Source of the DNA: Atopsyche davidsoni
Lineage: Eukaryota > Arthropoda > Insecta > Trichoptera > Hydrobiosidae
DNA: 64,000 nt
Assembly (NCBI GenBank): GCA_022113835.1
Contig: JAILWY010000006.1
Location: 6,634,001-6,698,000, forward strand
Direction of reading: 5' to 3'
Made by a program: the position numbers and the translations under genes
Shown here: one piece after another, positions 33,592-45,690 of the stretch
Layout: every line of letters begins with the position of its first letter
Numbering within the stretch: the first letter of the stretch is position 1
The notes under the pieces: model-generated
What the model saw: the letters and a program-made list of their open reading frames with translations, nothing else
What the model was told of the DNA's origin: nothing
Databases searched by the model: none

Positions 33592-35149
33592 ACTTAATCA
33601 TCTGTGAGGAAAACTCAATTCCAGAACTCGATCAACTGTAGACAGTTGTATTTTGTAAACTCTCTTTATCTCTCTGTTCACACTGATGTCTTAGTTCTTC
33701 TTGTGCTAAGACCATTTATTCGTTTATTTAAAGTGACAAACATTGAACGAACCACCATGTCATATTATATATTAAATATAACACATGCAACAAGAAATAT
33801 GTCAGCACTAGTTACAATAATGGGTCTTCATACTCTTTTTAACTTAATTCCCCTTATTTCTTAAAAACCCATCCATTGTTTATTCAACATTATTCGACAA
33901 TTGTAAACAATTTTTTTTTTTTTTACATAAATATTATTGTTATAATTGTATGAAAATAATTTAATATTTGGGTATTTTGTATATTTTTCATGGTCATATA
34001 AAATATTACGAATCTTTTATATTAACTTATATATATATATATATATTTCAAATGGGTCATTGATCCGTCAAACACAACGTTGCTTTTTATTATAATGTAG
34101 GTCGCTGTCTAAGTTTGTGTACTGTAGTACTCTAAGCTGTCTAATCATTTTATGAATAAATAATACCTTATAAGTGCGTAAAGAGCTTGGAGGACCCGGG
34201 ACTGAAGTCTCTGGCTAGAATATCTGTCCTCTGCCTAGAGCCTGACTTGTTCGTCTTGTCTAGCCTTTGTGTCACGAATATTCCAGTAGATATTTACTTA
34301 AAGAGGTTTTGATTATAATGTACTTACTCAGTTTACGTAATGTATTTGGGATCGAATACATTAAGGTTGACTTATTTTGGGCGTCACCATTTCAGAAGAC
34401 AAGTTTCAGCATAATAGGAGGTGACGTGCACTCACACACAAAGCTATTTAACGTGATGTAATCTAGAGCACGATGAAAAATTATATCATACACCGCTAAA
34501 AGCCTTCTATTACGTCATTCTCTGTAAATTAATAATTTAATTTTTTTGTTTTGTACTAAAGGAATACTAATAATTTGTAAGATATTTATTTGATTTCTGA
34601 TATTTTTATCTACAAAATATGATTTTTTACAACAGTAATCGGGAGGACATAAATTGATTTTTTTTCTGTATAAAACTGAATCGAAACTTTTTTAAATAGA
34701 TTTTTTGAATACTTAAATATTGAATTGAAAAAATATCATTATTGATGAAGTTTATAGTTTTGCACTTCAAAAAACACAGTAAATAGTAATCAATCCAAAA
34801 AACCATGATTTTGTCGTTAATAGCAATATTTATTTATTGATTACGTTGCGGTTTTTACATTATGAATTGTTTGTTTATTTAATATGAAGAATAATATACT
34901 TTATTTATAAAAGTTACCACCATTCGTAAAAATTCTTGTTTAAGAATATGTTTACAACTGTTTAAAGTAATCAATCGTCTACGATATACTCTTTGAGAAT
35001 TTATCCATTTGCTTTTACAGCAACTCTGACAATTTGGTCTGAGCTTTTCCTAAAATAAAAAAAGTTCAATTGTTTGCTTGTTCTGCTCGACTGATCCAAA
35101 ATCACATTCTATTTTCTTCGCGGCAATAAAACATGGAATAAAATCCACA
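33592..35149. other. A+T-rich noncoding stretch
   Basis: Includes a (TA)n tract at about 34028-34047 and a G+C-richer patch at 34160-34290. No gene recognised. Confidence 0.55.
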
Positions 35150-35400
35150 ATACTATTCCCAGGCGCTATTTAAATTCCTTGTACCGCAGAATGGCTCCCA
35201 GCCAGTCTGTGACCTTTCACCCCTGGAGGCTTCAAAGAACTTCCTCAGCCACTGGAGCCTGCGACAGGAGAGGAAGCTGTAGACTTAAGGCCAGGTAATT
35301 TGGGGCTCGCGTGCCGCTGGTGAGCTCCACAAACTCCTGAGCAAATACTAGCAGCTCCAGAACCCACCGCCGTTAGCTCTGATCCCCTTAACGTAGTTTG
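35150..35400. promoter_or_regulatory. G+C-rich island, candidate regulatory element
   Basis: About 250 bases rich in GGCTCC, CTGGAG and GAGCTCC words, without an open frame, between A/T-rich flanks. Confidence 0.3.
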
Positions 35401-36119
35401 TTAATCTGATGTGGACTTGATCCTTTTAATTTGATTAAATTACAAGAGATTCGCAGAAATGATACAATTTAAATTCTGGAAATGAACTACTAAATATCTG
35501 CATCATTCGTTTATTCAAAATTTATTTTTAAGCAACTCTTAAAAAAAACTGATGATGATTTTTTCTTTTTAATTATTTGATTTATCCAAGAAAACTGTAC
35601 AAAAGTCTGCAGTAATTTTTTTACAAATATCCGGAAGTCATTTCATTATATGATTTTCGAAAAAAATAATATATTTACTATTTGCGATCGAGTTAATACT
35701 CGTATTTATAAAAGACTTATTTCGCATACTTATTTAATAAGACTTATTTCCTTGTTTTTTTATTTTTATATAGCGCTCACTTGGGTGTTATTTATATTGT
35801 GGCAATTCAAAAAAAGGTTTTGTTAGAGAAAAAATAAACAGTGTATTTTATTGAAATATATCTTTTGTAAATTACATATCAAACCCGTTGATAAAAAAAA
35901 ATTGTATACAACTAAAGCCGCCTCAACAATATTCACGTCTATATAAAAACATAGTTTAACTATTTTTTAATAGCTAAGTACTTCATTGGTACAATAAAAT
36001 TACTTGGAAATGCTGTGAATTATTTAATATGACATAAATTAAGGACTCATTAATTTTATTTTCCGGTCTGCTTAAGATTGTCCAACACAGTCCATCATCT
36101 GTGAATAATTAAATCTCAA
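35401..36119. other. A+T-rich noncoding stretch
   Basis: Nothing recognised beyond A/T tracts. Confidence 0.6.
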
Positions 36120-36380
36120 ATATACTTATAAGAGCAACGCCTGCTGAAGCAATTAACTGACGTGCGGCTTCAGAGATTCATAAGGCTGTGCGAGGATCTA
36201 ATAATCCAAATTGTCGTTGGCAGGCTGGAGTCGCACCGTCTAGCACGGTTCCGAGTAAGAGAGCGTTCCCTTCCAGGAGCTTTAATTAAATACACGGATC
36301 GTACATTGTGGGTCCGCCCATTTGCTTGCCTTGGTCCATTGGCTCATTGTCACTCTAAACAATGGTAAAGATTGGGACAA
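36120..36380. promoter_or_regulatory. G+C-richer island with inverted CCATTG/CAATGG
   Basis: A balanced-composition block containing CCATTGG...CATTGTC...CAATGG near 36337-36365 (Sox-type CATTGT words in inverted pairs). A 68-codon plus frame (36162-36368) spans it but is not recognisable. Confidence 0.3.
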
Positions 36381-38898
36381 ACGAAAGGGACAACATAAAA
36401 AATATTTATATTTAAATACATCTTAGATTAGATTTGCTCGTTTTATTAATATTTTTTTAACCGTGCATGTACAAAATACATAATTAAAAAAATCATATTT
36501 TAGACCGATTTTAGTTGGCCGAAAAACCATGTAAATAGGTTTGATTTTAGTAAAAAATATAGAGTGTACAATTATTGAAAAATTAAAGCAGCTCAACACC
36601 CATGAAACCAAATCAACTCATAATAACTGCTGCTCAAACTTACAAATATACTAATATATAGGTCAACATATTAAATGATGCCTAAAGCTCAAATTTGTGT
36701 ATGAATAACATTTTCAGGAATATATTTATATTTAAATATATTGATGTGTTTTTTGGGTTGAACATTTTGATTAATTGTGTATATTAATATAACAGAACAC
36801 AAAGAGATTTTTTCACAATAATTTTGCAGAAATAATTAAGTAAAAAATTGAGTTGTAGGATATCTGAAATATGCCTGACGGCCTTGATTGTTGTGAGACT
36901 TCAATAAACCCACTGTAGTATGGCGCTGTGTTCACACATGGAAAAATATGGACAAAAGCCTTCCTCACAAGACATTTTTCACGACTCGTTTCACAAAAAA
37001 ACGAGATGAAACAAATAGATCCCAATTGGATTTCCTTGTGAATTCTTTGGATTAATCTCGTTTTTGGTAAAACGTCATGTGAAAGAAATCGCTGTCTAAT
37101 GCGCCTTTAAGGAGAGCCTTCGCTTCTCTGTGTCGGGTGTTTTTTGTTGCCTTTCGACTCGAAACGTTTTGCTTCATTTGTAAACGACTCGAGGAAGTGA
37201 CCCGCTGTGTGATTTATTATAAAATTTGTATACACTTACGTTTTATTCGATGAAAAATCCAGTTTCAATATTTGTAGAAAATTAAGCACAGTGAAATTTG
37301 TTAATATAAACTTTTCAGTTATTTTTATCGTCATAAATGGCAAATATAAAAATCATTCAATTCAAATACAATTTCTTAGTTCTTAGTTATTTTCAGTTTT
37401 TTTGAAATTTGATAAAATTATGTTCATTAGCTCTAAAAACAATAGTTATTTTAAAGTATTTTACATGTGTATTTGAGTTTCGATGTTTTAGTAACGGCAA
37501 TAGAATCCTCTCTTCTCGGTTAACTTAAAACTTTTAATTTATAAACAAGATTACTTTCTCAAAATCTAATATATATGATATCTGTAACCAAACGCACCAC
37601 TTCAAATAAGTGTAGAGCCAATGACTATACGATTTGAGATTGTAATTTTTAAGTGTTTCCGTTAAATTTGTATAATTTTCATCACTGAAACTAATAGTGG
37701 TGATTATATAAGTATTCCAAAGTACTGTGGCTTTTTGCGGTTTTACCTGGGTTCTTTTATGGCATTAATCAGAATAGTTTTCATGGTTCCACGTATAGGG
37801 ATGTTATTTTGATTACGAGAGTATAAAATGCCTTAATAGCGTCATGGTATGAATTCGCAAAGGAGTATTCCGTGACCGTCTTTCGGATACAAGTGGAAGT
37901 CGTGAGCGGCAGCTCCATTATCTAATCAGTAAACCTCATTCTGTATTAAATTCAAGTGTGATGGGGATGTCTTCTCCTTTCTCTTCTCGCTAGAATCTCA
38001 AATATGCAATCTTAACGTGCGTTACATGTTAATTAAGCTTACTCAATGTTTGTCTTTTCAATTAAAGCCTCGCGTTTTAGCTTGATACTGTACCTAGAAA
38101 TAATTTTGAAATATTAATATATGAATATTAAGTTTAAGTGCATTCAATCTTTTTTTATCTCGACGCTTCACTTTGCAGATAATATTTTTATGTTTTTGAC
38201 TTCAGCAGTGGACATAAGTTATCTCAAATTTGATCAAATTTAAACTGATTTGTTGTTTTAAGATGTGATGTTTTACTAGTGAGTTAACCTTGAGGATACG
38301 AAGAACTTTTTTTTATTCTAACCTAAATCAATTAATTTTCGATTGATCATGAAGACAATATACATCTCCGAACACTTTGATAAGTTGTGGTTAAGAACCT
38401 CAAGCTAACAACGTTTGTTTGAAGGTGTTTACTCATATATATGTAGGAAAGTCAATATTAGTGTGGTGGGTCGATGATTACGCAAATTAATAAATGTAGA
38501 GATAAGTAAGAAAATAAAGATTTTTCAATATTCATATCCTATAATCCTATTCAAACTGAAATTATTAAAATTTATAAAAAAGGGAAATAACTATCAATTC
38601 AATGAATCTATAAATAAAGCAAGATATATGTAAATTAGTACTTGGAGTATGTATAAATGAATACGTTGACGTTGGCACACGGGGTCTTCTAGAAAAATCT
38701 ACTAAGAGCATTGGAAACTAGTTAGATTCGATATTCTTACTATTCTCAAGAGAATATTAAAGACTGAACTAGCAGCTTTCGCCATTTCTAGCCGTGTTGA
38801 ATATTAAATCGAACAAATGGACCAAAGCGTGAGGATAACGTTTATAAACTTACACATTGAAAACCACTAGAACCTTTGGTCAATAATAGTTAAGCCCT
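36381..38898. other. Noncoding stretch with islands near 36.9-37.2 and 37.85-38.0 kb
   Basis: The two patches are visibly G+C-richer. The rest is A/T-rich. No exon, RNA gene or transposon end found. Confidence 0.5.
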
Positions 38899-39252
38899 TT
38901 ACAACTCGCTATGTATTAAATATATAATGAAAGTGAGTTGCTGCACCGAAGCATTGGAGATATTTTGAATAATTTTTTTGTTAAAATTATAAATGTCTTT
39001 ATTTACAGAAATAGTTACTACAGGGGGTGGTTTTCCTTCGTCGAAGAGGAAATCTTCTTGTGTTTGACTCATATCACTGGAGGTATTCTCGGCAATAATC
39101 GAGTTGGGGCTGTTCACGATATCCCCCGCAGGGGAGGTGTCAGGAGGTTGCGTTGGATTCATTGCAAATGTATCGCCTTGGCATTGTTCTAGTTTTCTGG
39201 CAACACTTTGCTGTAATTTAAATTTATTCTCACTTGAATAATCTGTTTTATC
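38899..39252 (-). CDS. Protein-like open frame; possible orphan exon or LINE ORF1 relic
   Basis: The minus frame is open from 39252 (after a stop at 39253-39255) to the stop at 38899-38901. An ATG lies at 39162. The first part is unlike chance A/T translation: a charged helix (QQSVARKLEQCQGD), then a Pro/Ser/Asn/Asp-rich linker, then an acidic QEDFLFDEG stretch followed by KPPPVV. A TTACAG acceptor-like string ends at 39211, and donor-like GTAACT (39018) or GTAAAT (39006) strings follow, so an exon of about 190-205 bases is possible. The PPP-hydrophobic step followed by a predicted helix also resembles the region before the zinc knuckles in jockey-type ORF1 proteins. After about codon 95 it becomes A/T-like. 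The function is unknown. Confidence 0.35.
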   Translation of the reverse strand, partial: DKTDYSSENKFKLQQSVARKLEQCQGDTFAMNPTQPPDTSPAGDIVNSPNSIIAENTSSDMSQTQEDFLFDEGKPPPVVTISVNKDIYNFNKKIIQNISNASVQQLTFIIYLIHSEL

Positions 39253-42200
39253 TTATTTATTAATTCATTTAAAAAAAAATTATACCATATACGAGAACTT
39301 CATTAATATATACGCTCAATAAAATTTTACTACTGTGAATATTTTTTTCCTTCTATGAGTATTTTGAGCAAATCTGAAAATTGTTCGTAATAACTTGTGA
39401 CAAGTTAAACACTTAAAAATTATATAATACTTTAGAGATACTATAAAATAAATATGATTATTTAATTATGCTTAGAATTGTCAAGCTTACGTTAAATTTT
39501 TTTAAGACCTAAGATTTAAATAGATTTTTACCAAAATATATTTTTTTTTTATTCGATTGTTGGTTCTTGATTTAACCTAAACTTTTTCTAAATATATTTC
39601 AATAATAAGACGAAAAAAAAAACTAACAACGCCGTATTTCAGTATCTTGAATTTTTTTTTTTTTTATAAAGCTTCTCTTGAAAGTAAAAATAGGGAAATT
39701 GTTATTATATGAATCGAAAAAAGGTCGTGATAATTTTTTTACAACTTCACTTACAATCGTTATTTTTGTAACATATGTACTAAATCTGAAAATTTGAATT
39801 TTTTTAAACTTATTTTTAAAGATGAAGCAATTTTCACAGTTATAATATTATTTATAAATTCACTTGAATCGCGATGGTCGCTGAGGACTATTCGTTATAT
39901 CCCAATTGGAACAGCTGAGTGGATATTCGGCAACGCTTTAACTCCCTGCGGTATTGCGGGGGAGTTTTCATTTGTGTAATTTGTGTATCCGATTGAATTC
40001 GTTGTGGGAACAAACGCCAACAATCGCTGGGTTAGAATTGAATTTATAGAAATACGTGAAACTTTCTCTACGTGGATGTCAATGACGTGTCCTTAATTAA
40101 TCCTGCGATAAATACTTCTACATAAATAACAATTTAGCACACACACACATATGAATATATTTGTGAATAGAATATTTATTTCATAAAGAGATATTCTTAA
40201 AAATAAATTCAAAGCTTATTAACAATTTAAATACACGCAAAGCGAATAGTAAAACAAACTAAGCCCACCTTCGTAACCCAGAAATGATTTATTAGGTTGA
40301 ATAAAATAAGGAAAAGCTTTCAGTCTTGTTTTTTTTTTTTTTAGTAAACCATTTGAATATATCCGTATGAATCAACACAGTATGATTGCAGTGTATAATG
40401 TCAAATTGGATGATTGATCTGTGCTCGTGACAGGAGCTTTAAGAATTTTCCATATTACATGTACACAAAGCTGTATTTTTATTGTAAACGTTTTATTTCT
40501 TCCGGGTTAAGTACACCCTTTGAGAAAAAACACTACTTGCCTGCTAATGTGAAATATTTAATGATACAACTGTAGCGTGCCGTTATTTCTTAGTTGTTTT
40601 GAATAAGTTTATTTTTTAAGTAATTTGTTCGCCCCAGTTTGTTCAATTTACAATGCCAACCAAATTTGGGGATATATTAAATAAGAATTCCTGAAAGTTA
40701 AGAGGTACCTGAGGTTGATTAATAGGATTATTAGACTTCACTTAATATGAGGAGCATGATTGTCTAAATGAGTTCAAATAACAATATGAATGACAAGATA
40801 TGAGATTACATTCCCCTATTTATCCGATTTTTTTTATTAAAGGCCATCCTTTTCGAATCATGAACTTATCAACACAATCAGCTAGGGTAAAACACAATCG
40901 CGAATAATCATTACTATTTATATATTGTCTGCAAAAGTCTAGAATAAGTTTGGTGTTATTTTTGGAAATAACGTAATTTATTATGGTAATTTTTTTTAGT
41001 TTTTTTTGAAGTGATAATAAATAATATATACTAAGTCGAATATCTTTGTGAGTAAGTTGCATTTACTGAATTCCCAGCTAGGGGATTAAAACCAGTGAAG
41101 CCAGATCAAGTCCATCACGAACGTCTACTACTGTACCAGCAGATCAAATGTATTGTTTCAGACAGAGTAATCTTGGATAAATGCAATGTGCAGTCGCTAT
41201 TTCAGGCAACTCAGTTCTGTTTAGAGACCAAATAAATTCCATCTGTTCATAGATTAAAGTGCACAAAATAATATATAAAACCAAAAACCCTTACCTAATT
41301 TAACTTTTCAAAATACGTAGCGAATTTTCGAGACAATACAAAATATTTACAATTTGTTAATATAAATCCAATACGAAAGTTTTGATGCATTTTTTTGAGT
41401 AAGCAAATATAAAAAATAGTTCCCCCAATGCACGAAAACCTACTATGAATTTTTAATTTATTTCATGTAATATTTGTACAGAGAATATTTGAACTGGTAC
41501 AACAAAATGTTAATTAATTTTGAATAATGGAAATATAGTTTATATTTCAAATCAATATTGCACCGGTGTAGATTTATAACCTAGCAATCAAATTATATAT
41601 GATTAATATATTTTGAAATAGCCAAACTTTATAGCGCACAGCGGAGCTTATGATTGTTGAAGTATAAATCTAATAAGAGTTGATTTATATTTCTATAGTT
41701 CACATATCTTAAATGATAAGTTTCTCCGATTTAAAACTTACAAATAGTATATTTTTATGAATATTTGGACTGGTACTTTATCATAACTAAAATACACCTA
41801 TAAACAAATAATTGTTGATGTGGAATAGGTAATTTCATATCGCATAAAAAACATGTCTGGTTTAAGATGTAAAAATTACATAATGTAATGTTGATTTTTT
41901 TTTAATGTTTGAGAATTTATTACAATAGTTAAAAAAGCTTACTAAAGCAGTAGTTATAATATATGGTCTTTTATCAAATGAAAATTGGTAAATTAATTTT
42001 TTTATTAATACATACTAAGTGATTTCTAATATTTTTCTCCTTTTTTGATTCTCATACATTATTAAAATTGTGTTCAACTGGAAGCAAATTTAAATTCATT
42101 TAAATATTAGATGAATCAATTCAGCATACGCAACATTGTTTGCTTGGAATAAATAATGTGGATGGCAGCAATTAGTAGTCTCAAATTAATTAACTTTTAA

Positions 42201-42469
42201 AAGATACCAATACCAAAATGATACCAAACTCCATTTAATCACATGCCATTTTTAACTCAGTGAATTGGTGCAGTCAATTCTCAAAGAAGACTGATGACGA
42301 CAAGTTACATTTTTCACATCACACTGTTCGCCTAAATGGTAAAATAATAAGGTATAATACTAACTTTTAATTAATTTATGTTTAATTAATTATTTCGATA
42401 AATACTTACACGATTACGTAAAACCATTTATAATCAGAATTCTTGAAAACAATAATCTAGAGAACGTTT
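39253..42469. other. A+T-rich noncoding stretch
   Basis: A G+C-richer patch lies at 39860-40020 and a mixed one at 41080-41240. An 80-codon minus frame (40820-41062) is Lys/Leu/Ile-rich and unrecognised. Poly-T runs occur near 39650 and 40330. Nothing else was identified. Confidence 0.5.
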
Positions 42470-42660
42470 TTCGTGTAGGCCATTAGTACACACCTAATGC
42501 GCAGTGGACTCTGAAAATTAATTATTGCCTTTCGCACAATTAATTCCAGATCGCATTCGGATCAAAGTTTCTGGGATTTATTTGCCAAACGCACATACGA
42601 CGCACGAGCTCGTACTGAAACACAAGCGATCGTAGACTTCTTCAAAGCTCGATTCAGTTT
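42470..42660. promoter_or_regulatory. Candidate enhancer with clustered homeodomain words
   Basis: Within 60 bases: CATTAG (42481) and its reverse complement CTAATG (42494), ATTAATTATT (42517-42526) and CAATTAAT (about 42537-42544), set in a G+C-richer block with many CpGs downstream. TAAT cores are common in A/T-rich DNA; the cluster inside a G+C-richer island is what stands out. Confidence 0.3.
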
Positions 42661-44039
42661 GTAAACAAATAATTCACGACGAAACTTCTGGGAACCGTTG
42701 TCAGTTGGTTATAATACAGTAATGACAAAATGAATAAAATACTCCACAATCGTTTCCAAGGAGAACCCACATTAATCGATAGTCTAGAAGCGGTTTCGTT
42801 TTTGTATCGATAACAAAGTAATTTTATTTTTAACATGTAATTTTTAACAGCAATTGTGCCGACCTACTTTTAATGTTATTCTTTGATTTTTTTATAATTT
42901 TATCGCCTTTGATATTTTTTAAACCCCAACATAAAAAAACAAACACTTTTACTTGGAATTACATACGACATGTTTGTTTTATATGAAATATGAAAATTAA
43001 GCTCGTATTTTGTAATTTATGATTCTGAATACAACTAAATTATTCTAAATAATCGAATGTTAGCCCACAAGTCACTATGCTGAAGGATATTTACGCAGAT
43101 TGTGGGAAGAAAGCCAGTACAGAGTACTGCTTGAATATTTACACCCGTGGATACTGATTCTGGGAACTATTTGTACATTATTCAACTGTAGATGGAAGAC
43201 TCCGTTATATTGAAACAGTTCTGTCATCAAAACGATTGAACGAATGCTTCGCATTTATTAAAGCTATGCAAACTATGATATGTTTTTTTAATAAATGGAT
43301 GGAAGTATCGACTCGAGGTATATCCTTGCCAATGGGAAATGTCATATCTCGACAAAACTTAATATCATTAATCGTTTTTTCAGTGGTTTTAATTTTCCGT
43401 ATTTAATTAACCAAAAACACTTGCTCCTTGACAACCCATCTATTTTCATTCGCAACCGTTGTTTATTTTCACAAATAAAGTTTATTTTCCTTGTTTAATT
43501 ATCTACGTATCCCGTAATTGCTATTTCAGATATATAAACGATTTATTTGGTACATAAACAAATAAAACATTATAAATTTTAAAAAAGGCTTTATTTAATA
43601 AATCTTATAATTATTAAACTCTAACAATAACTGCATATGTATGTAGATATATATTTTATAAAATTTCAAATATTTTTTAAAATTCTTACTTAAACCAAAA
43701 AATTTTCCAATAGTTAAAAATTAAATACATTGTTTTATTATAATTTTTTTTAAATCCTGTTTATTTGGTTCCAATGCTTAGCTCACTTTATTTTCCCGTA
43801 AATAATATTAATGAGTATTTGATTACGTCGAAAGAGGGAAAGCTGTATTTGACAGATGCCTCCCGCAAATTCCAAATCCAGTATTAATACTGGTGTTTCA
43901 TTAATATACAATAGTTTTTTAATAAAAATAATTATTTTTCGAAACACGAGAAATAATAAAATATATAAATATAAACTGTTATATATTAAATATCTTGAGG
44001 CGTTGAAAATGATAGGAATAATTTATGTGTACAGATTAC
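42661..44039. other. A+T-rich noncoding stretch
   Basis: No gene seen. 43080-43200 is mildly G+C-richer. Confidence 0.55.
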
Positions 44040-44320
44040 ATTCCATACTTAGCGGGTATCGAATCCCGAGGCACGTGCCCGCAAGATTGTTGTGGGGTTG
44101 CTGGAGGCTGCACATGAAATGCTAGCTATTGTCTGAAGCCTTAACTTCTCCCCCCGAGTGGCTGGGGCTCGAGGCCGAGGCCGACTTGCCCATCCCGAGT
44201 CGTCTGCCAAGTCATGGCTGGATAGGAACCGCATTACAATATCACTGCGAGAGTCTACAATAACGTTATACAGGGCTGCAAAAGCAATGTTAACTCCTCT
44301 ACCATTTTCGTTACAGCTTT
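44040..44320. other. G+C-rich island with a long minus open frame
   Basis: A CpG-containing island. The minus strand is open through all of it (44049-44378, 109 codons), giving an ordinary-looking N-terminal half and an Arg/Ala/Pro-rich half. No domain recognised. It could be an exon, a repeat relic or a compositional island. Confidence 0.3.
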
Positions 44321-45060
44321 GAATAATTAATGTGAAAGTCTTAAACATAATATAATTATTGTGAAAGAATACATTCAAACTTTTTTAAGCGTATCGCAAA
44401 AAACTGTATAATAAAATACAATGTAAATATGATCAATATTTCAGTATGATAAAAAATACTTAGAAATTACTAAAATGAAAAAAAACTATAGATGATGAAA
44501 AAAAAATTGCAGTATTTCTCATATTTTTACTAAAACAGATATTGTGAAAAGAATCTTGCCGTTTACAGAGTAAAATCCAAAATATCTTTACCAACTGTAA
44601 GCTGTTTCGTGCACAAGTAGATATATCAGCTATTTTTCACTACAAAAATTCGCTAAAAAAATAATAACGTAGTCAGAAACCCGTTTTAAAGGTTTCCAAT
44701 CAAAAATAAAAATATGGAAAGGTTATATTTTTTCAACATCCCTAAAAGAATTTAAAATATTCAGCCTTGCTATATTTATTAAACACTGCAAAATCATATT
44801 TTGTAGTTGAGAGTAACACAGTATATTTAGGTTTTTTTATTTTATTCTGCATGGGCATCAGAATTAGAATAGTAAATGAACCAATAGTATTATATTTACA
44901 CAATACGTTTTAAAGTAATCGAATGATACAAAAAATCTTCGGATTTTTTTTCGTGATATATTCAAACCCGCTTGTTTTCCAAGGTGTAAATCGGTTACAG
45001 TTGCTTGAATTAATTGACTATTGGTGTCCGGTTAACAATAGAGATGTTTCGCAAGCGTAA
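44321..45060. other. A+T-rich noncoding stretch
   Basis: Nothing recognised. Confidence 0.6.
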
Positions 45061-45068
45061 ATCTAGGA
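45061..45068. repeat. 8-bp target-site duplication, left copy (ATCTAGGA)
   Basis: Identical to 45524-45531; abuts the CAATGGCTCTCAAA end. Confidence 0.85.
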
Positions 45069-45523
45069 CAATGGCTCTCAAACTCTTTTGGCCCACGGAC
45101 CCCTTTTCATAGTCAAACTTGCTCACGGACCCCCTTAAATAGTCAAAACTTGCCCATGGACCCCCTTTCATATTCAAAACTTGCCTACAGATCCCCTTCC
45201 ATAGTCAAAACTTGCCCATGGACCCTGGGTGAAAAACTACATCAATTTATATTATAGACTAGTTGGTGCAAGTATCGACTGTATTGCGTTCCTGTATTAT
45301 CCTACGGACGTAAAAATTGCTAATAATGTATTCATTGTTATTTATTTTAACTTCCAAATTAATAAAAATGTGTCACAATTTGTTTATTTTATATTAAACC
45401 TCGCGACACTGCCTGATTCTTCTGTTGTTCAGGGACCCCCAAATTGATTTTTATTTTCTAAGGACCCCCTGAATGATCCCGGGGACCCCCTGGGGTCCGT
45501 AGAGACCACTTTGAGAAGCACTG
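45069..45523. mobile_element. 455-bp non-autonomous hAT element (MITE)
   Basis: The left end CAATGGCTCTCAAACTC and the right end, read on the minus strand, CAGTGCTTCTCAAAGTG form imperfect inverted repeats typical of hAT elements (consensus CAGTGGTTCTCAAA). They are bounded by a perfect 8-bp duplication ATCTAGGA. There is no transposase inside. The left third is a tandem of 31-bp units, and the right end holds several GGACCCCC words plus an inverted GGGGTCCGT near 45493-45501. It would have depended on a transposase encoded elsewhere. Confidence 0.92.
45092..45229. repeat. 31-bp subterminal tandem repeats, 4.5 units
   Basis: Units begin at 45092, 45122, 45153, 45184 and 45215 (last partial). 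Each starts CCCAYGGACCCC-like and ends CATAGTCAAAACTTG. Clustered subterminal repeats are common transposase-binding sites in hAT elements; here that role is inferred. Confidence 0.9.
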
Positions 45524-45531
45524 ATCTAGGA
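45524..45531. repeat. 8-bp target-site duplication, right copy (ATCTAGGA)
   Basis: Directly follows ...AAGCACTG; identical to 45061-45068. Confidence 0.85.
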
Positions 45532-45587
45532 GAAGCAGTCGTACTGGACTTGTGAATACATGGACAGGCAGTGTCGTGTCGAATGCA

Positions 45588-45690
45588 GGCGAGCGCAACC
45601 CCGAGTGTGCACCCCGAGTGTGCACCCCAAATGTGCACCCTGAGTGTGCACCCCGAAAGTGCACCCCCGAGTTTGCACCCCCGACTCCCC
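45588..45690. repeat. 13-bp G+C-rich minisatellite
   Basis: Units of CCGAGTGTGCACC start at 45601, 45614, 45627, 45640, 45653 and 45666 (the last has 14 bases), with degenerate copies at both edges. The array begins about 60 bases after the hAT MITE. It keeps two opposite frames open (45552-45854 plus; 45458-45757 minus). These are artefacts of the 13-bp period. Confidence 0.9.

Noticed and set aside
40820..41062. 80-codon Lys/Leu-rich minus frame
   Set aside because: Helix-like composition but no recognisable family, A/T-rich codons and no splice or promoter context.
44050..44070. GGTATCGAATCCC as a tRNA T-loop
   Set aside because: The TTC of the T-loop is absent, and no D-arm, anticodon arm or acceptor stem could be placed around it.
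45061..45531. GGACCCCC repeats as CRISPR-like units
   Set aside because: Units are adjacent without unique spacers and lie inside a hAT MITE of a eukaryotic genome.
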